The notes below the pieces were generated by a model, which saw only the letters and a list, made by a program, of their open reading frames with translations, made no database searches and had not been told where the DNA came from. DNA of 49,285 bases from Paenibacillus profundus (GTDB lineage Bacteria > Bacillota > Bacilli > Paenibacillales > Paenibacillaceae), in assembly GCF_021369635.1 (NCBI RefSeq), contig NZ_JAJNBZ010000041.1:1-49285 (forward strand). Direction: 5' to 3'. This document shows positions 16,951 through 24,964 of this stretch, in pieces. A program made the translations under genes and the position numbers. Position 1 is the first letter of the stretch, and the number at the start of each line of letters is the position of its first letter.

Positions 16951-17090
16951 CCATGGATATAAAATCATATATATTGAGTTTCTGATTGATGTATTCCATT
17001 GAAGAAGGCAAGTGCAAATATGGGCTAGGCTATATTCGAGTCCTGATTATCAGCTAAATAATCACTCAGCAAGTCTGGATTAGATAATTA
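16950..17090 (+). pseudogene. Second decayed AraC-family regulator fragment
   Basis: Short frame pieces fit an AraC C-terminal HTH: SIEE (16995-17006), then ASANMG (17008-17025), then SSPDY (17036-17050), together resembling 'ySIEEvAsanmGLGYdSPDYfSk'. At least three frame changes separate them, so nothing functional remains. It stands before a Fur box and a decayed binding-protein gene, as copy A does. Evidence is weaker than for the first remnant because each piece is short. Confidence 0.45.
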
Positions 17091-17152
17091 TACATATAGC
17101 ATTCGTGATTGGTGCATTTGCATTTGTTTCAGTCCTTGCTACATTATATATT
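17085..17152 (+). repeat. Copy B of the duplicated pre-iron-gene segment
   Basis: Partner of the segment at 13063-13153. Shared blocks are ATTTGCATTT and AGTCCTTGCTACA, at equal spacing from the Fur box. Both also read as AFVI, AFAF and VLATL in one frame, so the common ancestor may have been the start or end of a coding sequence. Confidence 0.5.
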
Positions 17153-17171
17153 GATAATGAGAATCACTATT
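17153..17171 (+). promoter_or_regulatory. Fur box before the decayed binding-protein gene
   Basis: GATAATGAGAATCACTATT matches the 19-bp Fur consensus at 15 of 19 positions, with an intact left half. It could still control the DHA2 exporter downstream, since no terminator separates them. Confidence 0.65.
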
Positions 17172-17223
17172 AATGGCCTAGCCGTAAAACTATTTTTATC
17201 ATGTAGGAAAGGCGGGATATCGT

Positions 17224-17590
17224 ATGCAAGCTCCGGGAAAATTTTACAAATAAAGTAATTGTGAATTGAACGCGATAGTATCTCGGTGAAAAGTATAACG
17301 TTCCACAAAAAGCAGAAAAAATTGTGATTACTGGGGCTATGGAAGCGATGGAAGATGCGGTAATGCTTGACGTTCATCCAGTAGGTGAGATAACGATAGG
17401 GGTACAATTCCCAGAAATGTTTGTTTCGTAACGGGCGAGTCGGAATCAATTGGTGGGAAACACCAACCGAACTTTGAGAAAATATTGCAATTGTAACCAG
17501 ACGTTATTTAGGTTCAACCAAGTTCCAAAAAGAAGTGCTGAAGAAGTTGCAATTAAAGATTAATCTGCCCGGACTAACGACAAGCTTATA
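17224..17590 (+). pseudogene. Decayed siderophore-binding protein gene (FhuD/YfiY-like)
   Basis: The remains of a PeriBP_2 binding protein can be read across frames: NVPQKAEKIVITGAMEAMED, then AVMLDVHPVGEITIG and QFPEMFVS (17305-17430); NFEKILQL and PDVI after frame changes; then LGSTKFQKEVLKKLQ with the tail KINLPGLTTSL. These match the usual 'vPekaekIVit.amealedalmLdvkPvGa.t.g.kFPe...nfEkilqLkPDvIlgstkf..ev..kL' stretch. Several stops and shifts are present, the signal peptide is lost and the C-terminal lobe is gone. The start-codon area with its ribosome site is kept. It is dead, but shows that a second iron-uptake unit once existed here. Confidence 0.85.
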
Positions 17591-17618
17591 ACAAAATAAA
17601 ATTTAAGGTGGATTATTC

Positions 17619-19049
17619 ATGTCATCAACAGCAGAAACACAGCAAACAAAAGTGATTAAAACTACTCCAATATTAATTTCTTTCTTAATTGCTGGTTTCA
17701 TTGGATTGTTCAGTGAAACGGCTTTAAACATGGCTCTCGGGGATTTAATACAAGTATTTTCTATTAGTTCTTCCACGGTTCAATGGCTGACAACAGGTTA
17801 TTTATTAACCTTGGGGATATTAGTTCCTGTCTCGGGTCTCTTACTTCAATGGTTTAGTACACGTCAAATATTTATTGTGTCATTGATTTTTTCAATTATT
17901 GGAACACTAGTCGCAGCTCTTGCACCAAGCTTCGAAGTATTAATGTTTTCTCGAGTGATTCAGGCTATAGGTACGGGATTATTGCTACCCCTGATGTTTA
18001 ATTCGATCTTATTGATTTTTCCCATCAATAAGAGAGGTGCAACAATGGGACTAATAGGGTTAGTCATTATGTTTGCACCCGCAGTTGGACCCTCAATCTC
18101 AGGATTAATTCTTGAAAAACTGACTTGGCATTGGATTTTCTGGGTTTGTTTACCGTTTCTAATTCTTGCGTTGGTATCGGGTATATTGTATATGCAGAAT
18201 GTTTCGACCATAACTAAACCCAAAATTGATATATTATCTATTATCCTATCTTCGATTGGTTTTGGCGGAATCGTCTATGGCTTTAGCAGCGCGGGTGAGA
18301 ATGGCTGGGGAAGCACAATTGTGATTACGATGATTATTATAGGCCTTGCTGCACTTACCTTGTTTTCTTTGCGACAATTAAAAATGGATAAACCGATGCT
18401 TGATTTACGTGTATTAAAATATCCAATGTTTACTCTAGGTTTATTGGCCGTATTTATTTGCTTCACGGTAATAATGTCCACGATGATTTTGTTGCCATTA
18501 TATTTGCAAACAGGGCTAGCATTGACTGCATTTACCGCGGGGCTTGTTTTGTTGCCAGGTGGTGTGCTGAATGGATTAATGTCCCCGATCACAGGTCGTA
18601 TCTTTGACAAATTCGGACCAAGAGGACTTGTTATACCTGGATTTGCGATCATGCTTATCATGTTATGGATCATGTCAAACGTCACCATTGAAACGCCGGT
18701 TAGTATGGTGATTGTGATGCACTCCATTCTATTTATAGGTGTATCGATGGTTTTGATGCCTGCTCAGACAAATGGACTAAATCAATTACCGAAAAATCTT
18801 TATCCAGATGGTACTGCTTTAATGAATACATTACAGCAAATGTCGGGAGCAATTGGCACTGCAGTTGCGATTACGATTATGTCCGCTTCTCAGAAAAGAT
18901 ATATGAACAATATGACTGATCTATCTGACCCTTCTTCAATTGGAGCTTCATTAACAGCGGGAGTACAGGACTCCTTTATATTCACTCTAATTATAGCTAT
19001 GGTTGGTTTAATTATTTCCTTCTTCATCAAATCTTCTCGCGTTAAATAG
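17619..19049 (+). CDS. MFS exporter, DHA2 (14-TM) family
   Basis: A 476-residue drug:H+ antiporter with about 14 membrane segments, of the LmrB/QacA-like DHA2 family. Family motifs include the TM2 stretch STVQWLTTGYLLTLGILVPV, the TM4 region VIQAIGTGLLLPLM and the motif-C-like GLIGLVIMFAPAVGPSISG. It exports drugs or other amphiphiles by proton exchange. AAGGTGG precedes the ATG. It directly follows the decayed, Fur-controlled binding-protein gene, so it might be read from that promoter and might export a siderophore; that is inference only. Codon use here is more AT-rich than in neighbouring genes, which may mark transfer. Confidence 0.88.
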   Translation: MSSTAETQQTKVIKTTPILISFLIAGFIGLFSETALNMALGDLIQVFSISSSTVQWLTTGYLLTLGILVPVSGLLLQWFSTRQIFIVSLIFSIIGTLVAALAPSFEVLMFSRVIQAIGTGLLLPLMFNSILLIFPINKRGATMGLIGLVIMFAPAVGPSISGLILEKLTWHWIFWVCLPFLILALVSGILYMQNVSTITKPKIDILSIILSSIGFGGIVYGFSSAGENGWGSTIVITMIIIGLAALTLFSLRQLKMDKPMLDLRVLKYPMFTLGLLAVFICFTVIMSTMILLPLYLQTGLALTAFTAGLVLLPGGVLNGLMSPITGRIFDKFGPRGLVIPGFAIMLIMLWIMSNVTIETPVSMVIVMHSILFIGVSMVLMPAQTNGLNQLPKNLYPDGTALMNTLQQMSGAIGTAVAITIMSASQKRYMNNMTDLSDPSSIGASLTAGVQDSFIFTLIIAMVGLIISFFIKSSRVK

Positions 19050-19193
19050 GGCTTACTGAATAATTTAAAACTCTTATTTTACGGCTCAAACAAAAACCAG
19101 TGGTTGACATCATAATGCGAGGATAAAATAGAAAAACATCTGCAAATTCTGTATTGTTGTAAGTCCTAACCGAACAACAAAAGGATATGACAG

Positions 19194-19310
19194 ATGCGAC
19201 TCCAGTATATTAGTCGGACAGGTGCAGAAGTAGAAGTAGGGCGATCAAAAACTAATTTGCTTTCTGAGGTAGAGGATTATCAAACAAACGTTTTACAGTC
19301 AGCATGGTGA
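19194..19310 (+). CDS. Possible 38-residue peptide, unknown
   Basis: A short frame (MRLQYISRTGAEVEVG to VLQSAW) with AAAGGA ten bases before its ATG. The composition is protein-like and acidic, but it is very short and may be the start of a lost gene. I do not recognise it. Confidence 0.3.
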   Translation: MRLQYISRTGAEVEVGRSKTNLLSEVEDYQTNVLQSAW

Positions 19311-19339
19311 ACCTTACTATAAATAACTGCTAATAGATA

Positions 19340-19377
19340 AGACGCCACTCCCTTTTTCATTGAAAGGAATGGCGTCT
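19340..19377. terminator. Bidirectional terminator between the DHA2 exporter and ytbE
   Basis: A 12-bp near-perfect inverted repeat (AGACGCCACTCC / GGAATGGCGTCT) with a 14-base loop. T-rich flanks on both sides serve the minus-strand aldo-keto reductase gene. Confidence 0.75.
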
Positions 19378-19390
19378 ATTTCACATTTTA

Positions 19391-20236
19391 TTAAAAATCA
19401 AAGTTGTCCGGATCGGGACCGACTCGAAGATCTTGATTCAAATCATCAATCTGGTCCATATCTTCTTGGGTTAGCTCAAAATCGAACAGGGCCGCGTTTT
19501 CGATAATGCGATGTTCCTTCGTAGATTTCGGTATGGTGATAACGCCATGCTGCAAATCCCAACGCAGGATGACTTGCGCAACGGACTTTCCATACTTGGC
19601 CGCGATCTCCTTCAGCATCGGATTATCCAACAGCCCGCCTTGCATTAATGGCGACCAGGCTTCCAACTGAATGCCCTGCTCCTTGCTGAATCGGAGCAAT
19701 TCTTTTTGAGTTAGACAAGGGTGGAATTCCACTTGGTTGATCATAGGTTTAATGTTAGCGTCCTTCATCAGGTCTTCAAGATGGTGGATTTGAAAATTGC
19801 TTACCCCAATGGCCTTGACCCGTCCTTCTTGATATAGGGTCTCCAAAGCTCTCCACGCCTCTTTGTATTTGCCCTGTACAGGCCAATGAACCAGGTATAA
19901 ATCAAGGTATTCCAAGCCCAATTTTTCTAAACTTGCTTCATAGGCGGCCAGTGTGGATTCGTATCCCAAATCGGCATTCCACACTTTTGAAGTTATGAAA
20001 AGGTCCTCTCTGGAGATATTGGTCTCCAGCATAGCCTCGCGAATCCCCTGACCGACACTTGTCTCATTCTCATAAATAGCAGCGGTATCGATACTGCGAT
20101 ACCCGTGTGCAATGGCTGATTTCACAGCCTGTACCAGTTCCGGCCCTTCTTCCACTTTGAACACGCCTAGCCCGATCCAAGGCATGTTCATGCCGTTGTG
20201 CAACGTTACTGTATCTTGAAGATTTTTAGACATCAT
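19391..20236 (-). CDS. ytbE: Aldo/keto reductase, YtbE/YvgN type
   Basis: A 281-residue NADPH-dependent aldo/keto reductase of the AKR5 kind. The catalytic tetrad is complete: Asp50 and Tyr55 in RSIDTAAIYENE, Lys84 in ITSKVW, and His117 in VHWP. The NADPH-binding end has IPKSTKEHRI. Relatives detoxify methylglyoxal and other reactive carbonyls. It follows the MFS gene on the same strand with a 34-base gap and AGGAGG seven bases before the ATG. In Bacillus subtilis ytbD (MFS) and ytbE are likewise adjacent and controlled by the HxlR-type YtcD, and the same three genes are found here, so function in electrophile or carbonyl stress is likely. Confidence 0.92.
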   Translation of the reverse strand: MMSKNLQDTVTLHNGMNMPWIGLGVFKVEEGPELVQAVKSAIAHGYRSIDTAAIYENETSVGQGIREAMLETNISREDLFITSKVWNADLGYESTLAAYEASLEKLGLEYLDLYLVHWPVQGKYKEAWRALETLYQEGRVKAIGVSNFQIHHLEDLMKDANIKPMINQVEFHPCLTQKELLRFSKEQGIQLEAWSPLMQGGLLDNPMLKEIAAKYGKSVAQVILRWDLQHGVITIPKSTKEHRIIENAALFDFELTQEDMDQIDDLNQDLRVGPDPDNFDF

Positions 20237-20270
20237 ATAATAGCCTCCTGAATTATGTTTTTGAATGCGG

Positions 20271-21506
20271 TTAAGCGCACTCTAAGCCAGGGTTCACTGT
20301 ATTTGTTTCGCTGGTGGTTTGGGCGGGCGCATCTTTCCTTTCCAGGACACGCGCCCAGCCTGTCAGCAATACGGCTCCCATCACCATTAATCCTCCTACC
20401 CATGTGGTATGAATCAGCCCGATCGTATCCGTAACGACACCGCCCAAGTAGGCCCCGATCGCAATTCCTGCGTTAAACGCGGCAATGTTGACAGCAGAAG
20501 CCACATCTTTCGCTTGCGGCGCGAAACGTTCAGCCAGCATGACGACATATACTTGCAAGCCGGGCACATTCATAAATGCAAACAGCCCCATAAGGAAGAT
20601 GGTTATCAAACCGGCTGTTTTAAAAGGTGCGGTGAACGTTAACAGGAAGAGCACGATGGACTGTATAAAAAACATATAGAACAAGGCAGTAACAGGTTTT
20701 CGGTTAGCGGCTTTGCCTCCGATAACATTGCCGATGGCAATGGCAACTCCATATATAAGCAGAATGATTGCTGCCGTTTTTTCCTCGAATCCGGTTATAT
20801 CGTGAAGCAGCGGGGATAAATAGGTAAAGACGACAAAGGTCCCGCCGTATCCCAAGGCAGTGATGGCAAATGCAAGCAGCAATCGTCTGTTCGTGACAAG
20901 TTTAAGTTGATCGCGAAGCGGCGTTTTCGTTCCTTTTCGTAAATGGGAAGAAACTAAGGTCATGTTGGCTATGAAAGCCAGAATGCCGATTGCAACGATC
21001 ACGAGAAAGGCTGCTCGCCAACCGAATTGTTGTCCAATTAAGGTGCCCAAGGGAACCCCGGTTACGGTCGCGACAGTAAGTCCAGAGAACATAATCGCGA
21101 TAGCGCTGGCTCTGCGGTTCTCAGGCACGAGATCGGCCGCAATGGTAGAGGCAATCGACATGAATACGCCATGTGACAACGCGGAGATTACGCGCGCCGC
21201 TAACAGCACGACAATTCCACTGGCAGCGGCAGCCAGCATATTGCCTGCAATAAAAACAACCATAATCCAAAGCAGCAACGATTTACGTGAGATATTAGAG
21301 GTCAAGGACGTTAGAACGGGAGCCCCGAAAGTTACCCCTAACGCATATAAAGTAACGGTTAAACCTGATGTTGTGACAGATATATTTAAGTCTTCAGCAA
21401 TGAGGGGGAGCAGTCCCACGCTGATAAACTCGGTTGTGCCAATCGCAAAGGCACTAATTGCTAGCGCCAGCAGCGCCAAAGTGCTCCGCTTATTCTCCAA
21501 TGTCAT
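20271..21506 (-). CDS. ytbD: MFS exporter, YtbD type
   Basis: A 411-residue 12-TM major facilitator of the AraJ/YdhP-like DHA1 subfamily. It has the TM1 pattern ALAISAFAIGTTEFISVGLLPLIAEDL with the family's Phe-Thr-Glu-Phe-like motif, the motif-A-like SRKSLLLW loop after TM2, and GVFMSIASTIAADLVPENRRASAIAIMFSGLTVATVTGVPLG in TM4-TM5. The open frame begins with GTG at 21515, but AGGAG eight bases before the ATG at 21506 decides the start. It is the first gene of the ytbD-ytbE pair, divergent from the HxlR regulator, and probably exports a toxic organic compound. Confidence 0.9.
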   Translation of the reverse strand: MTLENKRSTLALLALAISAFAIGTTEFISVGLLPLIAEDLNISVTTSGLTVTLYALGVTFGAPVLTSLTSNISRKSLLLWIMVVFIAGNMLAAAASGIVVLLAARVISALSHGVFMSIASTIAADLVPENRRASAIAIMFSGLTVATVTGVPLGTLIGQQFGWRAAFLVIVAIGILAFIANMTLVSSHLRKGTKTPLRDQLKLVTNRRLLLAFAITALGYGGTFVVFTYLSPLLHDITGFEEKTAAIILLIYGVAIAIGNVIGGKAANRKPVTALFYMFFIQSIVLFLLTFTAPFKTAGLITIFLMGLFAFMNVPGLQVYVVMLAERFAPQAKDVASAVNIAAFNAGIAIGAYLGGVVTDTIGLIHTTWVGGLMVMGAVLLTGWARVLERKDAPAQTTSETNTVNPGLECA

Positions 21507-21597
21507 TCGCCCCACTCCTACAATATTGTAATGTCCGGCCGGTAAATGCTATTATCAATCATTAGGATGAAATTGAATAGTACGTACTTTGAAGTGA

Positions 21598-21621
21598 TAT
21601 AGGTACTTAAAAGTTCCTATA
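21598..21621. promoter_or_regulatory. HxlR (YtcD) operator candidate
   Basis: A 24-bp imperfect palindrome with half-sites TATAGGTACTTA and AAAGTTCCTATA lies between the divergent ytcD and ytbD genes. A second GTACTT occurs at 21584. DUF24/HxlR regulators bind such dyads, so autoregulation and control of ytbDE is the natural reading. Confidence 0.6.
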
Positions 21622-21644
21622 AACTCATTTGGAGGGAAAAGGCT

Positions 21645-21935
21645 GTGATTAAAAAGAAATATAATATTTCAGTAGAAGCAACTTTGGAAGTTATTGGCGG
21701 GAAGTGGAAGTGTGTAATCCTGTGTCATTTGACTTACGGGAAGAAAAGAACAAGTGAATTAAAACGCCTTATGCCCGGAATTACGCAAAAAATGTTAACG
21801 CAGCAGCTAAGAGAATTAGAGCAGGACGGCATCGTGAATCGAATTATCTATAATCAAGTGCCTCCGAAAGTGGAGTACGAGCTTAGCGAATACGGGTGGA
21901 GCTTGAAATCGATCATGGATTCCCTATGCGCTTGA
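21645..21935 (+). CDS. ytcD: HxlR/DUF24-family regulator, YtcD type
   Basis: A 96-residue winged-helix regulator (MarR-related DUF24 group). The family pattern VEATLEVIGGKWKCVILCHL is followed by the recognition region RTSELKRLMPGITQKMLTQQLRELEQDGIVNR and the wing VPPKVEYELSEYGWSL. Many members sense quinones, diamide or aldehydes through a conserved N-terminal Cys; here a Cys lies at about residue 26 in KWKCVILC, in the usual place. The start is GTG, with GGAGGG at the right distance. Divergent from ytbD across the palindrome at 21598. Confidence 0.92.
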   Translation: MIKKKYNISVEATLEVIGGKWKCVILCHLTYGKKRTSELKRLMPGITQKMLTQQLRELEQDGIVNRIIYNQVPPKVEYELSEYGWSLKSIMDSLCA

Positions 21936-22027
21936 TTAATTAAAACCGATAATTTTAACCAACCTGTAATTTATATAAATATGAACATATGATAATATAA
22001 ACAAAACAACGATTAGGAGGTCATTTT

Positions 22028-22768
22028 TTGATAGGTCGCAGCGGGAATCCGACATTGAATGACAATACTTTTGAACAGAGTGGATTTAACTCCGCACAGG
22101 AGCCCATGACGATCGGCGGGACGGTCAACAAAGCGTTTATGACGCTAGCCTTGCTCGTAGCAGCCGCTATTGTCTCGTGGACCATGTACTTTAACGGGTA
22201 CAGCGTGGTATCTTACGCCTATGGCGGGGCGATTGTCGGATTCATTCTGGCATTAATCATCAGCTTTAAGCCGACAGCGGCTCCGTATTTGGTTCCGATT
22301 TATGCCATTGCGGAAGGGTTATTTCTCGGTGCTCTCTCGGCAAACTTTGAATCGCTGTACTATGGAATTACGATGCAGGCGGCCTTGCTGACGATGTGCG
22401 TATTCATCGGTATGCTTGTTGCTTATAAAACCGGAATGATCAAGGCGACGGAGAACTTCAAGCTCGGCGTGTTTGCTGCCACGGCTGGCATTGCCCTTGT
22501 TTACCTTCTAAGCTTTGTTTTAGGATTTTTCGGTGTAACGGTTCCTTATCTGCACGAAAACAGCTTAATCGGTATTGGTATTTCAGTTGTCATTGTCATT
22601 ATCGCCGCGCTGAATTTCGTTCTTGATTTTGATTTCATTGAAAATGGCGCACAGCAGGGAGCTCCTAAATATATGGAATGGTATGGAGCGTTTGGCCTTA
22701 TGGTCACTCTGGTGTGGCTGTATATTGAGATCATCCGTCTTCTTGCCAAGCTGCGGAGCCGAGACTAA
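22028..22768 (+). CDS. Bax inhibitor-1/YccA-family membrane protein
   Basis: A 246-residue protein with seven membrane segments and a hydrophilic N-terminus of about 35 residues. Family landmarks include the first segment region FMTLALLVAAAIVSW, the PIYAIAEGLFLGALSANFE loop and the C-terminal LDFDFIENGAQQGAPKYMEWYGAFGLMVTLVWLYIEIIRLL with conserved acidic residues that form the pH-sensitive di-aspartyl site in the bacterial relative BsYetJ. Members are thought to leak calcium or protons. The start is TTG, fixed by AGGAGG seven bases upstream. Single gene with its own terminator. Confidence 0.9.
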   Translation: MIGRSGNPTLNDNTFEQSGFNSAQEPMTIGGTVNKAFMTLALLVAAAIVSWTMYFNGYSVVSYAYGGAIVGFILALIISFKPTAAPYLVPIYAIAEGLFLGALSANFESLYYGITMQAALLTMCVFIGMLVAYKTGMIKATENFKLGVFAATAGIALVYLLSFVLGFFGVTVPYLHENSLIGIGISVVIVIIAALNFVLDFDFIENGAQQGAPKYMEWYGAFGLMVTLVWLYIEIIRLLAKLRSRD

Positions 22769-22782
22769 GCCATATAATCGTA

Positions 22783-22814
22783 AGACCATCCCCTGAAGGA
22801 GATGGTCTATTTGC
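22783..22814 (+). terminator. Terminator after the Bax inhibitor-1 gene
   Basis: Perfect 8-bp stem AGACCATC / GATGGTCT with a 10-base loop and the tail ATTTG. It may also serve the convergent permease gene. Confidence 0.8.
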
Positions 22815-22875
22815 TATGCACATTCCGTTGACCTCTCCTACTCAAACAAGAGAAGGAAGGTCTTCAGTTATGCCG

Positions 22876-23883
22876 CTACTTTTTCAACAACAAATAGACG
22901 AAGTATGGGGCGCCAATTAATGCAACCACAATACCCGCTGGAATTCCGTCAGGGTCCAGCACATTGCGTCCAATCGTATCTGCGAACAATAACAACCATC
23001 CGCCAATCAGAATCGCGATCGGGATAAATAATTGATGTCTGGGTCCGACCAGCGCTTTGGCAATATGCGGAGCCATGAGTCCAATAAAAGCGATTCCTCC
23101 CGTGGCGGAAACGGCGGAAGCCGCCAGCGCAACTGCGGTCAACAGAAGCGTAATCCGCTCCTTGTCAACCGACACGCCAACGCCGATAACCACATGCTCG
23201 CTGAGCGCAAGCAGATTCATGCGATGCGCCTTGTACATGGTGAAAGGGATCAGCACGGCCAGCCACGGCAGGATCGCCCATATAAACGGCCAGTCCGTCC
23301 CCCATATATTGCCCGCCAGCCACTTGGCTATAAAATCTACTTTCGAACGCTCAGCCGATGAAATGAGAACAATCATGGTCCCGGACAGCGCCATGGAGAA
23401 TCCCACCCCGGTGAGCACCAGCCGTACAGGCTGCAGGCCAACCGTTCTGTTGTACGAGAACACGTAAATCATACAAGTCGTAAGCAGCGCGCCCGCAAAC
23501 GCTACAAGAGGCAGCATATATGCAAATGAGCCTGCGTCTATCGGGAAAAACAAGAAGAAAACAGCAATCGCCACGCCTGCCCCGGAATTGACGCCCAGTA
23601 TACCGGGTTCAGCCAAGTCATTGCGCGTGATGCCCTGCAAGATAGCGCCAGATAGGGCGAGTGCCATCCCAGCCAACAGCGTGATGATGATTCGAGGCAG
23701 ACGAACGGAGAACAGAACAAATTCTTCTTTGAACGTTCCTTGCCCGAACAGAGTTGGAAGTAGCCGATCATACGACAGAGAGGAGTACCCCAATCCCATC
23801 CCGATCACGACTGTCAGTGCAATAAGCATGAGCAAAGCACCCACGATGAGCCGTTGTTTTTTCAATAAGGCAGATGGAATCAT
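22876..23883 (-). CDS. FecCD-family siderophore permease, second subunit
   Basis: A 335-residue BtuC/FecCD-type permease with about nine membrane segments and the family pattern (RLPRIIITLLAGMALALSGAILQGITRNDLAEPGILGVNSGAGVAI near residues 57-100, and the ATPase-coupling loop VSATGGIAFIGLMAPHIAKALVGPRHQ near residue 260). It forms the channel with the subunit encoded by the preceding gene. No ATPase is in the cluster, so a shared one such as YusV/FeuV-type is expected. The start ATG overlaps the stop of the upstream permease (ATGA). Resembles the YfhA/YfiZ pair of Bacillus. Confidence 0.9.
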   Translation of the reverse strand: MIPSALLKKQRLIVGALLMLIALTVVIGMGLGYSSLSYDRLLPTLFGQGTFKEEFVLFSVRLPRIIITLLAGMALALSGAILQGITRNDLAEPGILGVNSGAGVAIAVFFLFFPIDAGSFAYMLPLVAFAGALLTTCMIYVFSYNRTVGLQPVRLVLTGVGFSMALSGTMIVLISSAERSKVDFIAKWLAGNIWGTDWPFIWAILPWLAVLIPFTMYKAHRMNLLALSEHVVIGVGVSVDKERITLLLTAVALAASAVSATGGIAFIGLMAPHIAKALVGPRHQLFIPIAILIGGWLLLFADTIGRNVLDPDGIPAGIVVALIGAPYFVYLLLKK

Positions 23884-24890
23884 GAGAATGCTTTGCCTCC
23901 TTTATGAACGATGAACAGGAAGAAAGGCAAGCCCAGCATCGCCACAATGGCCGCCACAGGCGTTTCATACGGGGCATTGATCATTCGGCCGAGAGTGTCG
24001 GCCAGCAGCATAAAAGCAGCCCCTGCAAGCGCAGACATCGGCAAAATAAAGCGATAATCTGTCCCGACCATGGCACGCACGATATGAGGCACCATCAAGC
24101 CGATGAATGCCATATTCCCAACCAGCGCGACAGAAGCGCCGGCGAGCAGAATAATGACAATGAACAGGATCGTTTTCACTAGAATGGTCTGCTGGCCCAA
24201 TCCAACGGCAACCTCTTCATTTAAGCTCAGAATGGTGTGCTGTCTCGCTAGCACAAGAGCAATCACGATACCGGTGATGATAAAAGGCGCAATGACCTGA
24301 AGCTGGCTCCATGAAGTGCCAATGACTCCGCCTGCCGTCCACATGGACACATCTTTCGAAATCTTGAAATAGAGCCCGATTCCTTCCGCGATGGCGTACA
24401 GGAATGCCGAAACCGCAGCGCCAGCTAATACAATGCGAAGCGGGGATAAGCCGCCCTTTTTCATGGCTCCGATACCGAATACCATGCTGGCTCCGACAGC
24501 TGCTCCGATAGAGCAAGCGATCGTAATATGGAAGTAGTTCGCCGATGGAATCAACGCAATCGTTAGGGCGAGCGCTGCATTAGCCCCGGCAGTCAAGCCA
24601 AGCAAGCCGGGATCGGCAAGCGGGTTCCTCGTCATTCCTTGCATGATTGCGCCAGATACGGACAGCCCAGCGCCAACCATAATGGCGCCGATTTCGCGCG
24701 GCAGGCGAATTTCACGGAGCAGGGAAATGTTGTCGCTGGTGGCGCGGGAAGTCAGTGCCAGCCATACTTCTCTCACCGTGGTGTCAGCAGCCCCAAATAC
24801 CATGGCAACAACAAACGCAGCTATAAATACAACAATGCCTGCCATCAGTTTATATGCAAATGGGATGAAACGTCGCTTCTCTTTCGTCAT
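23880..24890 (-). CDS. FecCD-family siderophore permease, first subunit
   Basis: A 336-residue FecCD-type permease: REIRLPREIGAIMVGAGLSVSGAIMQGMTRNPLADPGLLGLTAGANAAL near 60-105 and the coupling loop VALVGNMAFIGLMVPHIVRAMVGTDYR near 260-290. GAGGGACT before the ATG. The second gene of the binding protein/permease/permease operon, 74 bases after the binding-protein stop with a perfect palindrome in that gap, and overlapping the next permease by four bases. Confidence 0.9.
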   Translation of the reverse strand: MTKEKRRFIPFAYKLMAGIVVFIAAFVVAMVFGAADTTVREVWLALTSRATSDNISLLREIRLPREIGAIMVGAGLSVSGAIMQGMTRNPLADPGLLGLTAGANAALALTIALIPSANYFHITIACSIGAAVGASMVFGIGAMKKGGLSPLRIVLAGAAVSAFLYAIAEGIGLYFKISKDVSMWTAGGVIGTSWSQLQVIAPFIITGIVIALVLARQHTILSLNEEVAVGLGQQTILVKTILFIVIILLAGASVALVGNMAFIGLMVPHIVRAMVGTDYRFILPMSALAGAAFMLLADTLGRMINAPYETPVAAIVAMLGLPFFLFIVHKGGKAFS

Positions 24891-24925
24891 AGTCCCTCTT
24901 CTTTTCCGTTATAGAATACAGGAAA

Positions 24926-24951
24926 AGGAATTCTTAGATCTAAGAATTCCT
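24926..24951. repeat. Perfect 26-bp palindrome between binding protein and permeases
   Basis: The arms AGGAATTCTTAGA and TCTAAGAATTCCT form a loop-less perfect palindrome. On the coding (minus) strand TTTT follows. It probably acts as a partial terminator or mRNA-stabilising stem so that the binding protein is made in excess over the permeases. Confidence 0.7.
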
Positions 24952-24964
24952 CCTCCCATTACTG

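Noticed and set aside
22876..24890. A B12 (BtuC-type) rather than iron permease pair
   Set aside because: The fold is shared, but the perfect Fur box and the neighbouring reductase favour siderophore iron.
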